From Mya arenaria (taxonomy: Eukaryota > Mollusca > Bivalvia > Myida > Myidae): DNA of 64,000 nt. The notes below the pieces were generated by a model. It was not told the origin of the DNA. It was given only the letters and a program-made list of their open reading frames with translations, and made no database searches. The position numbers were made by a program, and so were the translations under genes. Of the stretch, positions 30,940-41,785 are shown one piece after another. Location: positions 11,167,937 to 11,231,936 of the forward strand of contig NC_069133.1 of the NCBI RefSeq assembly GCF_026914265.1, in the 5' to 3' direction. The first letter of the stretch is position 1, and every line of letters starts with the position of its first letter.

Positions 30940-31190
30940 GGATTGTTGGGTTTGTGCACATATACTGGTTTAAACCCCCAGTAAATTATATTTTACTGAC
31001 CGTTCTAAGGCGGTATCTAACAATTCTTGATAAACATACCAAGTTTTTTATATAAAGTATGTGTGCACTGTGTTGTTTGTGGGTTATGTGCTGTTCTTCT
31101 ATGTTTCTTGTTTGTGATTTTATGTTTTATGTCTTTGACGTTTACCCAGTGCCATTAACCCGGGTTTATGTTTAAACTTTTTGCTACTGA
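30940..31190 (+). repeat. Dispersed repeat, plus copy (TTTATGTCTTTG family)
   Basis: A run with AAACCCCCAGTAAATTATAT, GACCGTTCTAAGGCGGTA, then TTATGTCTTTGACGTTTACC and CCATTAACCCGGG. The last 110 bases recur in reverse complement at 43180-43310. The style resembles a 3' end of an interspersed element common in molluscs, but the class is not determined. Confidence 0.6.
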
Positions 31191-32110
31191 TCTTGTTTCT
31201 GCAGCCTTTTGCATAAATATTAAATAGAATTATTGATGTCATTTTCTGTTTGTGAAGAAAAATATGCACTGGTTTTTGTACATAAGTTGCATGCAGACGC
31301 TCCTGCTGTTTGTGTTTTAAGTTGATTAACGGGAAAACTCTAAAATAAATTTGTCAGAATAAGGGGACTTGCTAAGGATAAGTTTAGGTTATCATTCATG
31401 CGTTAAAGGCCTAGTTTATTCCTTCTGTAAGTCCCCCCCCCAACAAAATAACAACAACAAAAACACACAAAAACAAACAAACCCCCGTGTATTGTACACA
31501 ACCTCTGTGTATTGAATTAAATCTAATTGCTTAATTGTCTTATAAGATCTCAGATCTGAATATCCTGCTGTGCAGTTTTGGAGCCTTTATTATAGAATTG
31601 GACCCTAAATGGTCCTAAGACAATAAACAAATACACAGGAAATTGGCCCCTACTGTGACATCAGTGCAATTAGCAGGAGATTCACAGCAGAGGATTGTCA
31701 TGCCAAACATTCCTTAAACCAGGCCTTTAAGAAGCTAACAGAGATTTTTTAAACATTATTTGTAAAGATTTATCCGCGACTGATGTTTTAGACATATGTA
31801 AATATTTCATTTATGTCAAATTTGTTTGTGCTGGTTTTACACACAATTCTTGAAATTTGTACGACAGGGTCACTACAATTGAAGAAACGGGTATATAAAG
31901 CGTTGTTAGCGCTTTTTGTTCCCTTTTCAATGACCGGTCTTGTCTGACGTTGATTAAGCCATTGTTTATTATTCATGCGTCGATACGGCTTAAAAAAATA
32001 AATTCAAGTTTCATCCCAAGTGAGCAACTCAGAAATTTAACTATGATTACAATTTCTTTTCCAGAAGTGTTTTATACTTGCGTTTACCCTTTGCTGTATA
32101 TAAATAAGGA
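31191..32110. other. Non-coding DNA with a C-run and A/C-rich stretch
   Basis: No gene. A nine-C run followed by an AAC-rich stretch at about 31435-31490 is simple sequence, perhaps the tail of a retroelement copy. Confidence 0.5.
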
Positions 32111-32124
32111 TACTCATGGACTAT

Positions 32125-32205
32125 AAACGTGCATGTTACCTTTAAATCAAGGGCTGGAGGTGTATAATGTTGCATAAAGGGGAACACACTTTGTTAGGTC
32201 GATTG
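32125..32205. repeat. Single decayed 57-bp unit in copy 2
   Basis: After a CATGTTACCTTTAAATCAA lead-in like that at 3761, the phrase AAAGGGGAACACACT and a GTCGATTGAA string match the 57-bp repeat unit once. Confidence 0.7.
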
Positions 32206-32207
32206 AA

Positions 32208-32254
32208 TATTATTACTATTATTAGTACTATTATTATTATCACAATAATTGTTG

Positions 32255-32312
<58 letters not shown>

Positions 32313-32407
32313 CATTATTTCCGTTTTTATTATTCTTCTTCTTATATTATTTTTTATCATTATAATTATTTTTATTATTAGTAGTAGTATTATTACAATT
32401 ATTATTA

Positions 32408-32468
<61 letters not shown>
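32208..32468. repeat. (ATT)n microsatellite, about 260 bp
   Basis: Long ATT runs with short imperfect middles. Translations into Ile or Asn runs on either strand are artefacts. Confidence 0.95.
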
Positions 32469-32599
32469 ATCGTTGCATGTTATCAATTTTTAATGTGTTT
32501 CTGATCTGATATTTTGCGATACAATTCGAAATATTTTATCTTAGGTGAAAGGAAATGTTGTATGTAGATTTTAAGTCAAATCCTACTTTTGTGATGTAA

Positions 32600-33140
32600 A
32601 TATTGTAAAATTTCGGAGAGCACTTACAACAAGGTTAAGACTTTCATCACATAGAATAGAAATCGAAGCCGGTAGATGGTATAAACCCGAATCTATACGT
32701 TCATTTCTTGTTAGAATGTACATTGTATAATGATTTAAGAAAACAATACATCAGTAAATATTATTGGAAAAGACCAAATGTACTGAAATTTGTTGAACTT
32801 ATTGCCAGTGATAGGAAAACTACATGTAGAAAATTATCGATGTATGTACATAAACCTTTTGAATTAAGAAATAGTTTTTTTTATATTTAACATATGTAAT
32901 AAGTCAGTATCTGTATAGCAGCCACAGTCTCATCGCTGTGATAATATTATAGTATTATATATATTATGGTTTGAATTATATAATAATATAGTGTTAGTTA
33001 TTGCAAGAAAATGTATCTATGAGCGTGTATTTGACCACTGATCTATGAATTGTCATGATATGTGTATATATGCCTAATTCTTGTACGCTCATTGGCTATG
33101 GCCTTTATGCATTTGAAATAAACTATGAAACTATGTAGGT
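32600..33140 (+). mobile_element. LINE 3' end fragment
   Basis: Plus-strand translation gives LTTRLRLSSHRIEIEAGRWY-like residues, then LECTLYNDLRKQYI and a KLSMYVHKPFELRN segment, the conserved C-terminus of a mollusc-type non-LTR ORF2. A stop and an AT-rich 3' untranslated part follow, ending in TTTGAAATAAACTATGAAAC. It interrupts copy 2, because DNA on both sides aligns with continuous DNA around 41790-41900 in copy 3. The fragment is 5' truncated, as usual for LINE insertions. Confidence 0.75.
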
Positions 33141-35310
33141 TGAAAACATTCTTTACCATAAGGAATAACTATCGTCTTATATCTTTCAATATACACAAAG
33201 TATCTATAACAAATTCAAATCAACGCAGATTTTGAAATATTAAAATAACATTTACAATAAGTAAGGAAGAAAATATGTGAAACAAGCATTGTTTGAGTAC
33301 AATTGCATATTTATTTTCATTCAATCGCATCCTAAGTGTGTGTCTTAAGTTTATATTCCTTAATCTGTTTAAAGAACAATACAGAAAGTGTATGGCAATC
33401 TTAATTATTAACAGGCGCCCCTCATATATCAGCAAACTGCCTTGTATTGTGATTTATTCAGCAACTAATTGTTTGGGCGCGCGGAACATTGGTACTAAAC
33501 GAGGAAACATACTCTCTTTGATATATTATAATTTGGTGCGAGTTTGTACCTTAGGCTACATTATGTGACCGTTAGATTAAAACGGCTGAGCTCTACTTCT
33601 TTATGTTGTGTTCGAAATAACTAGAAATGAAGCGTACATCGAATATACTGATGGTGTATTCATCTAGTCTTGTCGACTTATTTGATATCGACCTAACGAG
33701 TTCGAACACGACATATTGTCAAAGCTTTGTCGACTCGTAACTTATTTAGTAAATGTTGCAAGCAATTGTGAATCAACAAAACGAGTTGAAAATGATTTTT
33801 TTGTAATAATTATTACCGGACTTGACATAAATTCTATGAAGACTAGAATTTCATCAAGTTCCATTGCATTTAGGTTAAAATGGGGCTTCTTTGATTAGAC
33901 TTACTCACCTTGTGTTAACTTTACATGGTCTATATTCCAAAAAGAGGAAGATTATTCGGAGTCATAAACATCAACCAAATTGCATGGATGTGGGGGCTAT
34001 GGCTCTGGCCTGTTTAATGATAAAGAAATATGCCATTGATTACCCTTGCGTCGTTGTTTTTCACTTTCGCCTAATGACCCATTATCAATCTTGACTTAGA
34101 TTGTATGCTGACAAACCAAAATTCATTAACATAAGAACTTAAAGGAAAATTTTCTTTCACTGGATCTAGTGACCTACTTTTTGATAACAAACAACATAGT
34201 ATCAAAGATGACCTAGATTTTATAAAACAATTGTCGTTGATTCTTGACCAAACTTGTGGTCTCAAGACTGTTAACGATAATTATATAATAATCATCACTT
34301 ACACATTTGTTTATTTTGCATATAACTTAAGTGGAACATTATTTAACCTAGTTTAACTAAGCAACCTGATTGATGTGTTACGATTACTGTCTTTACTGTG
34401 ATTATAATAGTTCGTGCGGGGCAATACTTTCCTCGTGACACTGGCCCCTGATTCAGTTGCATCTTTTTATTTCAGTGTAAGATCGTATTTTAAGATCGAG
34501 AGTGATAGAATAAACGATATTTTATGATCTTTACTGAAATAAAATACGATCATACACGGAAATCATGTTTCTTTTATTGTTGTTTCCGGAGAAAATCCCC
34601 TCTTTGCATTTCCAGGTGCTACACTGCTACCCGTGGGACTCCCCTTAGGTACAGATTTGATCGCCAATTACGATAATTGTAATCCCTATGCCGGCATGTG
34701 AAGAAATATTGTTTACCCTTATTTCCGTTCAAGCATTATATAAACATAGATCAATACTTTGTATACAAAATGCAGTAATCTTCAAAATATTGAAGTTAAA
34801 ATTCAAAACAGAATAAATTAAACAGCGCATGAATTAATCTGAACAAATTACCCTGGTCACATTTTATTGAATGAGATATTTGAATGGTCAAATGTGTAAT
34901 CAAAACAAATGTGGTTGTCGAGATTGTTCTCATGGTATTCAATGACTATCATTGTCAGAAATCAGCCTGATTCGTCTTTAGACGGGTAGTTTTGGGGAGG
35001 TTCATATTAAAAACCGTATGAAAAAAATCAAATACATAATATAACATCGACTCAATATTCTATCATTTGTTTTCATTACAATGGTTTTGTTCAAAAGCAA
35101 CTGTTCAGATATACACCTTCAATGAAATGTTTGAAATATAACAAAATAGCATAGTGCCCTGATAAATTGTGAAAACCTGAATAAAAGAATGTATTAAAAA
35201 CGCAAATACATTTCCTGCAGTAAAAAGTTTAAATACAGTAATAGGCACGATGCGTTCGTTAAAAACTGGTACAAAATGTTATGTTGAACTGTTAATGCTA
35301 TCAACAAAAT
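33141..35310. other. AT-rich non-coding part of copy 2
   Basis: No gene. Blocks match copies 1 and 3 (33600-33720 with 42310-42420; 34080-34110 with 42510-42540). It includes the hairpin at 34465. Confidence 0.55.
34465..34544. repeat. 80-bp imperfect hairpin
   Basis: TTTTATTTCAGT at 34465-34476 and its exact inverse ACTGAAATAAAA at 34533-34544, with an inner AAGATC / GATCTT pair. It could be a small foldback element or a MITE remnant. Confidence 0.7.
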
Positions 35311-35314
35311 GCAG

Positions 35315-35420
35315 CTAGGCCAGGTCAGGCCTGGCCGCCAACTTTATGCTGCTTTGCCGCTATAACACTTGATTTCTAGTCTACCAACTTCATACTGATA
35401 AGCCGCTAAGCCGCCATGTT
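35315..35420. repeat. Decayed kin of the 52-bp GCTAGGCC repeat
   Basis: GCAGCTAGGCCAGG, GGCCGCCAACTT and AAGCCGCTAAGCCGCC match the 52-bp unit, in the matching place in copy 2. About two units, diverged. Confidence 0.7.
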
Positions 35421-36330
35421 CATATACATCCAAAATGACTACTCAAACCCCCTTTGTCACGTTCGATAAAAGGCCATGTCGGATAAACAAATATAAACGT
35501 TCAAACGTCTACGTTTTATACCATGCAGTCATAATCAGACTTACAGGTGGAGTTCTTGTGTTTGCTCAACAGTGTTGGTTCTCTGATGAAAGATAGAGGA
35601 AAATATGGCCTATTATATACTCTCTTATAGTTTTAATTTGTGTGATACCTTATCAACGTTTTTTTTAACCATTGATCATTTAAGCGTACGTTTCACACTA
35701 AAATTACTTTTTTACGAGTGTCTTTTGTTAGTGTAAGTACTTTAATGTTAGGACTGTCGATTTAGACGTGTATGCTGGCTGTATTTTAAATTAGAGTAAA
35801 TCTTTATTGAAGTTTAGTAGAATCAAGAAAAATTAAGGGTGTATCTGCTCAATTGATGATACCAGTATTGTATTAAAATGTACATGTCATTGTATAATGT
35901 ATATAAGCTTTCGCAGCTTTGAAAGAGTTCGGACAGAAACAGGGCAAGCAGTCGCCAATTTCGAAAGGCATCCATCACACAAACAAACTTGGCATACTAG
36001 AAATATACATGTTATGTTAAAGGTAAATGAACTGTCGGTTTACCAGTTATGGAGCTATGGGTTATGTTAAAAGAAAAAGGAATATATTTTCCATTATTAG
36101 GGAACGTCATCTTTACAATAATTTACTTAAGAGTATATGTGCAAAGTTTTGTGCAATCTGTTTCTTAAACATCACAAACCCCAAAAAATCAATTTAAATT
36201 TCATTAAATGCGTTTTGAATACCGCATTATGTCGAAACCACGGAAGAAAAAAGGGAACCATAGTTAAGTTGATGATTCAAGAGCAAGATGTACGACGAGT
36301 AGGTACTAAACAGCGCATCATTTAAAGGAT
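35421..36330. other. Non-coding DNA upstream of GPCR2
   Basis: No gene. It ends in the conserved pre-gene block (TAGGTACTAAACAGCGCATCA, shared in 20-base part with 11371). Confidence 0.55.
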
Positions 36331-36334
36331 GACT

Positions 36335-36340
36335 TATAAA
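36335..36340 (+). promoter_or_regulatory. Candidate TATA box of GPCR2
   Basis: TATAAA in a CTTATAAAGTTGTG block identical to that before GPCR1. The intact start codon lies farther downstream than in copy 1 because the ancestral start is lost. Confidence 0.4.
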
Positions 36341-36535
36341 GTTGTGTGTGTTCATGTGATGGTATAAATCAATCAAATATTACATTTGTATTGACCATTT
36401 TCAAGTTGTTGACCAAGGTTTTAACAAAAGTCATTAAAGATCAGTAGTTGCCATCTGACAACGGCTACTTTTATTTTTTGAAATACTGTTAATGGCAACA
36501 CAAACGCTGACAACGGAACTGGACTACATGTTGTG

Positions 36536-37744
36536 ATGGAGAGTGAATTACTGGACCAAATGAATGACGAAATGAAAAGGGCTGTTACACCTGTGACAAT
36601 TTTTATTGGAATTGAAACATTTCTGGGATTTTTTGGCAATTTATTTGTATTGTACGTGTTCATAAAACGTTACCATGACTGTAACTTTCGCTACTTTGTG
36701 CTGTGCCTCGCTTTTCTGGACTTTATAAGCACACTGACCACAATGCCTGGGGAGATCATCACGCAGCAATTCTGGTACAAGTATCCATTTCCCGTCGTCT
36801 GTAAAGTCAAGTCATTTTTCAACGTATTCACGGTCACAGGGGAGGCCCTATGTCTGTGCATAATCGCTGTCGAACGACATAGGAAGGTGTGTGCGCCATT
36901 TAGATGGCAGATCAGGCCTCGCCAGGCGCTTATCCTTTGCGGCGTCATCTACTGCGTGGCTTTCGTTGTTTCCCTCCCGGCCTGGTTTCTGTGGGGAAGC
37001 CAACAGGACGTTAGGTTATACAACGGAAGAAATGTAACCGTCACTGTCTGTGGAAAGGATTCCAATTATGAAAACAGTAGACAACCTTTAGTTTTCGGTA
37101 CATCCCTGTCTGTTTTATTTGGACAATGCCTGATAGTTATGCTCGTTCTATATATACTAGTAGCAAGGAGACTCATCTTAGGTCGTCCATCGGCTCAAAG
37201 GCGCCACATCTCTTGCGCGCCAACGGTAAGCAAGTTGTCTATGTCACAAAGAAAATCAAATCAAAACACCGAGATAAGCGATGAAAGTGGCTTTACTAAC
37301 TCGGACGTATCAACAAGAAAAGGAAAATCAACCACAGAGTCAAGCAAAACGGAAAGCCGGTCTCTGGATGATGAGAGCGAAGCGGTTGACAAAGATAAAG
37401 TTTGTGTCACGGACGCCGAAACAACATGCGAGGATGGAGCGTTGGAAGTCCGTCACAAACAACGGATCCGGCGTAGACGTCGCGACAAAGCGAATATTGT
37501 TCGCCGAAAAACGTACATCATGTTTGTTTTGACAATCATATTCATTGTCACAACAATTCTGTATTTGACGTTATTAGCGTTTATATCAGAAGAAATCTTG
37601 AAGAGTTTAAATATCTATGAAAAAACCGTGTATTTGTTCTTCTTTAGACTTGTGTTTATAAACCATGCTATCAACCCTTTTGTGTACGGCTGCCTTGACC
37701 CTAAGTTTAAACAAATATTAGGAGATATTAAAAATATGTTTTAA
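36536..37744 (+). CDS. Class A orphan GPCR, copy 2, shortened N-terminus
   Basis: Intronless 402-residue receptor, close paralogue of GPCR1. It has GN in helix 1 (34-35), LAFLD ending at D62, C89, C172 and NPFVY at 380-384. The DRY motif is ERH at 113-115, a change at the residue that normally contacts the G protein. N166 is a sequon in loop 2. The third loop (about 215-325) is longer and more basic at its end (RIRRRRRDK). The ancestral ATG, aligned to 11500, reads ATC at 36440-36442, and a stop follows in that frame, so the first usable in-frame ATG is 36536. This removes about 30 N-terminal residues and their sequon. Helices are intact, so it may still be made. Ligand unknown. The frame is otherwise clean over 1.2 kb, which argues for recent constraint. 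Confidence 0.85.
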   Translation: MESELLDQMNDEMKRAVTPVTIFIGIETFLGFFGNLFVLYVFIKRYHDCNFRYFVLCLAFLDFISTLTTMPGEIITQQFWYKYPFPVVCKVKSFFNVFTVTGEALCLCIIAVERHRKVCAPFRWQIRPRQALILCGVIYCVAFVVSLPAWFLWGSQQDVRLYNGRNVTVTVCGKDSNYENSRQPLVFGTSLSVLFGQCLIVMLVLYILVARRLILGRPSAQRRHISCAPTVSKLSMSQRKSNQNTEISDESGFTNSDVSTRKGKSTTESSKTESRSLDDESEAVDKDKVCVTDAETTCEDGALEVRHKQRIRRRRRDKANIVRRKTYIMFVLTIIFIVTTILYLTLLAFISEEILKSLNIYEKTVYLFFFRLVFINHAINPFVYGCLDPKFKQILGDIKNMF

Positions 37745-38655
37745 GTAGCTAAGGAAAGGTTGCTTAAACTGTATTGCCAGCTAGATCGCCATCATCAGAA
37801 TTCGATACAAAAAGTACAGCGTAGCCACGAATAAACTGCGGCATTTAAAACTTAAAGGGGACCTTCTGAAGACGTGCGTTCATTCATTCCATCCGGAACA
37901 TATGTGCTCTAGACACCAGGGATTGTCCCTCAACTCTTGTGATGTTCGTATTAGTGTTAAATATTGCATTCTGGTGTAATTTACGCATACTTTTTCTACC
38001 ATATTCACATGAAAAGACACTTTGACAATTGCGTGTATTCCCATGCAATGCAGAATTCCTCTAGGAAATGAAATTTAAGAATATTGTTATTCAAATTCGA
38101 AATTGTTACATATTTTGTTTATACGACGATCTATATTTTTATCACTATTGCAAATAGCAATTCATGTAATTCCAAAGGCAAATTCTCTGTGTACATGCAA
38201 TATATACATGGTCGTTTTCAGTTTTTATTTAGATTTAGTAATGTATGCCCGTATTGGTCATAATAAGAGGAAATGCGTAACTGTATTGTTGTTGGGTTTT
38301 TTCTTAACAGTGTTTTAATTTCCGTCTTTAACTTTTAAGTCAGGAACATAATAGCTATTACTTCTTGTATGTCCATATATGTATAATAAAGTTAAGAGTT
38401 ATCATCCCAGAATGATACGGAAAACATATGTTTTGTTATTGACGTAAACAACGTTTTGGACAACATTTGAATTACAATCCAGTTATTGTTTTAAACTATG
38501 AACATCAGACACAGTCAGCTTTAGAAAATAAAAATTTAGATAAAAAGCATCATTGTACGAAATTGCTAACAAATGAAGAAAACATCAAAATTAGAAACGA
38601 CATGTATTAGCTAAACTTTTCATGATTACCTATGTAAAATATTTGAAGAAAGGGA
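37745..38655 (+). other. 3' flank of GPCR2
   Basis: Non-coding. AATAAA occurs at 37830-37835 and at 38385-38390; either could end the transcript. No other feature recognised. Confidence 0.5.
37830..37835 (+). promoter_or_regulatory. Candidate polyadenylation signal of GPCR2
   Basis: AATAAA 86 bp after the stop codon. A second one lies at 38385-38390. Usage is not determined. Confidence 0.4.
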
Positions 38656-38659
38656 CGTC

Positions 38660-38870
38660 ACAGGCCCGAACATTCCTAGCCAACCAATGAGGGTTTTAAA
38701 GATAACTTGAATTTGCAAAATTTTCATAAAATCAAAGGACTGAAAGTTCAGTTATGTAAGGACGCTATATTCAACCTTATACTTTGTTTTAGGAATTCAT
38801 TTTCATTTTCAAAACCTAGAAGGTAAGTACTTTTCAAAGTATCGCCGTTATATCCACGGTTTGAATAAAA
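38660..38870 (-). repeat. Dispersed repeat, minus copy
   Basis: Reverse complement shares GGTTGAATATAGCGTCC and TTTCAGTCCTTTGATTTTAT with 30440-30600. Sequence on its 5' side (to about 39000) reads open for a short way on the minus strand but no family was recognised. Confidence 0.6.
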
Positions 38871-40429
38871 TCCAAGCAATTCATTAAGTCTATCTGCCCA
38901 ACTATCTGCTGGAATAATTTTCTTTAAAACATCACCATAAAATATGGATGGTCAATACTATTAGCAATCAGTGATTTAAGTCTTTATTGTACTTTGATAT
39001 AATATAATTATGACCATAAATATTTTTTCGAAAGTCTCCTTGATTTGTGATATCTGAAACCCTGTTTTAGAATCTTTTCCGTCATTAGTTTACTGCTAGA
39101 GCTGAAAAACATATATAATATTGCATCTGTAAAGTGTAGTTTACGTAACCACTGTTATCAAGAATATCATTAACCTTGCAACATTACTAAAACCTGTAAT
39201 TGTACATATATTTTTAAAAACACAGACTAGAAATGTGTTGTAACCCTCGAAACAAATGTGTTCCTTAACATACTGATTGTGAAGCAGTTTCCGACAGTTT
39301 TTATACGTTTTTATTGAATTATGCATACGTGTTTAAATACCTGCTAAAATTGTTCACATTTTAGATAACTACAGCTCAAGCTGCTATTGTCAATATATTG
39401 GTCCCATGTTTGACGTCACACATAGTGTGAAGAGGGGCGCAAAGAGGGTACATACACTGTTCTGATTAGCTTGTGATAAGAATCAGTTTCCGACAAATGG
39501 AATGCGGGGCAGATTTAAGGTACCTATTGTGTGTTTTTATTATCCGTTTATTTAATGTACTAAATATAAGACTGTTAAGAGAGAAATAAGTTTTAATTTT
39601 TCAGCATTTACGAAAAATTTAAACCTTAAAATTTACGACAGCCAATTCATGCTTTAAATCAAGCAGACATTGAATATCAATGATATTTTGGTTAATTTCT
39701 GATAGAAACTTGTGTTTGCATACGTTTAAGTGAATGTGGGAGCGAAACAAGCACGACACCAGTGTTCATAAATATGTACACAATGAACATCGTTTTTATA
39801 AGTCAGTTTAGGAAAACCTTATAGCTTTTCATAGATATGGAAAGTAGGTTCGCACGCACGCGCAATACGCTGCGCGTGCCGATCCCCCATGTGCAAGTTT
39901 GTGTACAATATGAAAAATAAACATTAAACATTAAAAATAATACGTGTCTCGATAAGAATTTCACCTTTTGATTGCCTAGTTACGACATACTTGAATTGCA
40001 GTACCTCCTTATTAATATCAAAAGAAAGTACTCGATAAAGCGATTTGTTGAAGTGCAGAAAAGAAATGCTTACACGTTACATTGTTTGTCTTTTTTGTCT
40101 TAATTTAACAGTTAGGCGAGAACATCAATCAGAAAATATGAATAGTCAAGTTTCAGATATTTTAAATAAGACAATCGACATATGACACTGCATTCAATTG
40201 TAAATAGCAATTTACTACGTTTCCAACATTTCCATGTTATTGTATTATATATACATCATCGTCGTGCAAAAGGTTTTATTTTTTAGTTATTAAGAATAAA
40301 AGTAAAAATGTCAAATAAAAGGTCGAAAAGATGAATATTTGGTCTGTTAGTAGTTATTTATTGTTTCACGTAACTTTCTCTACACATATTAAGTAGAATT
40401 GTTGAATTTAAATTTGTATGTTAGCTTAA
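38871..40429. other. AT-rich DNA between copies 2 and 3
   Basis: No gene seen. It contains the GC-rich hairpin at 39856. No clear match to the 69-bp repeat region of copy 1 was found, so the left edge of copy 3 is uncertain. Confidence 0.5.
39856..39879. repeat. Perfect GC-rich hairpin
   Basis: GCACGCGCA and TGCGCGTGC form a 9-bp perfect stem with a six-base loop (ATACGC), in AT-rich DNA. An AATAAAC string follows 35 bases later. It could be a retroelement 3' hairpin or a stable RNA structure; no gene is attached. Confidence 0.75.
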
Positions 40430-40439
40430 AATCATTGGC

Positions 40440-40500
40440 CAAAACGGTATACCTGATAATGCATCAAAGGGAACACACTTTGCAACGTTGATATAAATTG
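40440..40500. repeat. Single decayed 57-bp unit in copy 3
   Basis: CTGATAATGCATCAAAGGGAACACACT matched in shorter pieces (GATAATGCATCAAAGGGAAC) to the 57-bp unit, followed by a TTGATATAAATT string. Confidence 0.65.
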
Positions 40501-41574
40501 GATTCCAAGATTTGCATCTCTTTCCTGTCATCTCGTTTTGATACAACCTACCTGCCATGAATTAGCCACGTATTAAGCAAGCGTTGTTAATTACATTGCC
40601 ATGGTTTTAGTACAGATTAGGGCCGGTAATCATAACACATCTTAAAGTGACACTCGTATTCAAAATCAATACATACAATGTACGAGTATATCAAACATCA
40701 AATTTGATTGATAAACCTTGAACTACTAACTAAATCATGAATTTACGGAGAATATTAATAACTGATAACAAGATTGTAACTGTGTATTTAATAGCAGAAA
40801 ACGCTAACATATTAAATGATTGGTGAATGCTAAAAGATTTACTTTCGTTTACTTTAGTCTCATAATAGAAATAGCGTGATTTATGCTCATTTCTTTCGAA
40901 TTTAACTCGGTATCCTTCATGAGAACCATTGTTTTCGACATTTATTCATCCTTTTATGAACATTAAAACAATATAATTAATTGGGTTCAATTTTATCTGG
41001 AGTGCATTTTTAATAAATCATTTTACTTTACTATGACTATTAGCTTTTGAGGATATCGACTTAGAAATTTTGATCCTTTTATTCGTGAGGTACTCGATTG
41101 CATAATTTTAACACGAATCGAAGTACATTTTAGTTGTCTTTATTTGCATAGCATGGCGGACATGCAGGGAACGTGTTGTCCGCCGTCGTCATTGTCCGCG
41201 TTCTCTAATCTGTTATCCAATATTTATTGAACTTGGTTTCAATGCTAATTGACATACTATCTTGATTGATTACAATCAAATACAATATCGAATCATGACG
41301 AATGAACTCAAACATACATACAGCAGTACCTATGGAATACAATGACTTTCCGAAAAGTGCGATGTGATAATAGTCCAGGATATGCTCTTCCAAGCCCATA
41401 TCACATTCCGGTCCTTATCGCCAGTTAATAAAATCACAAGTGCCTCTTTTTTGTTCCAACTACCAGTACAATTACAACCAAATAGCACGTCATTTTGATT
41501 GACTGTTCGAACGTTTACATAGGCATGTAACGTTTTAACACCTCACTTTATGTAAACGTTGATGAGCCTATAAT
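40501..41574. other. Duplicated non-coding flank in copy 3
   Basis: No gene. Alignable with about 4200-5160 in copy 1 over two blocks. Open stretches do not keep frame between the copies. Confidence 0.6.
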
Positions 41575-41701
41575 TATACTACTACTACTACTACTACGAC
41601 TACGACTACTACTTCTACTACAACGTCTTCTACTACTACTACTGCTACTACTACTACTACTGATACTACTACTACTGCTACTGCTAGTGCTACTGCTACT
41701 G

Positions 41702-41741
<40 letters not shown>

Positions 41742-41785
41742 CACTACTTCTGCTGCTACTACTACTTCTGCTGCTGCTACTACAA
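41575..41785. repeat. (TAC)n / (TGC) microsatellite
   Basis: About 210 bp of ACT-type triplets with TGC variants. It lies at the same place as the GTA run in copy 1. Valine- or leucine-run translations are artefacts. Confidence 0.95.

Larger units (their letters stand above)
28350..38400 (+). repeat. Segmental duplication copy 2 (ends in GPCR2)
   Basis: Second copy of the ancestral segment. Landmarks match copy 1 in order: AATGAGTCAGATTT near 28388, decayed 69-bp kin at 28780-29110, one 57-bp unit near 32145, a microsatellite at 32208, flank about 33140-33260 (ACGCAGATTTTGAA, also in copy 3 at 41892), decayed 52-bp kin at 35315 and GPCR2. LINE fragments inserted at 30070 and 32600 lengthen it. 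The roughly 0.9 kb that lies between the 57-bp repeat and the microsatellite in copies 1 and 3 is missing here. Confidence 0.7.

Noticed and set aside
32142-32493. Asparagine- or isoleucine-run proteins
   Set aside because: Pure translation of the ATT microsatellite on either strand.
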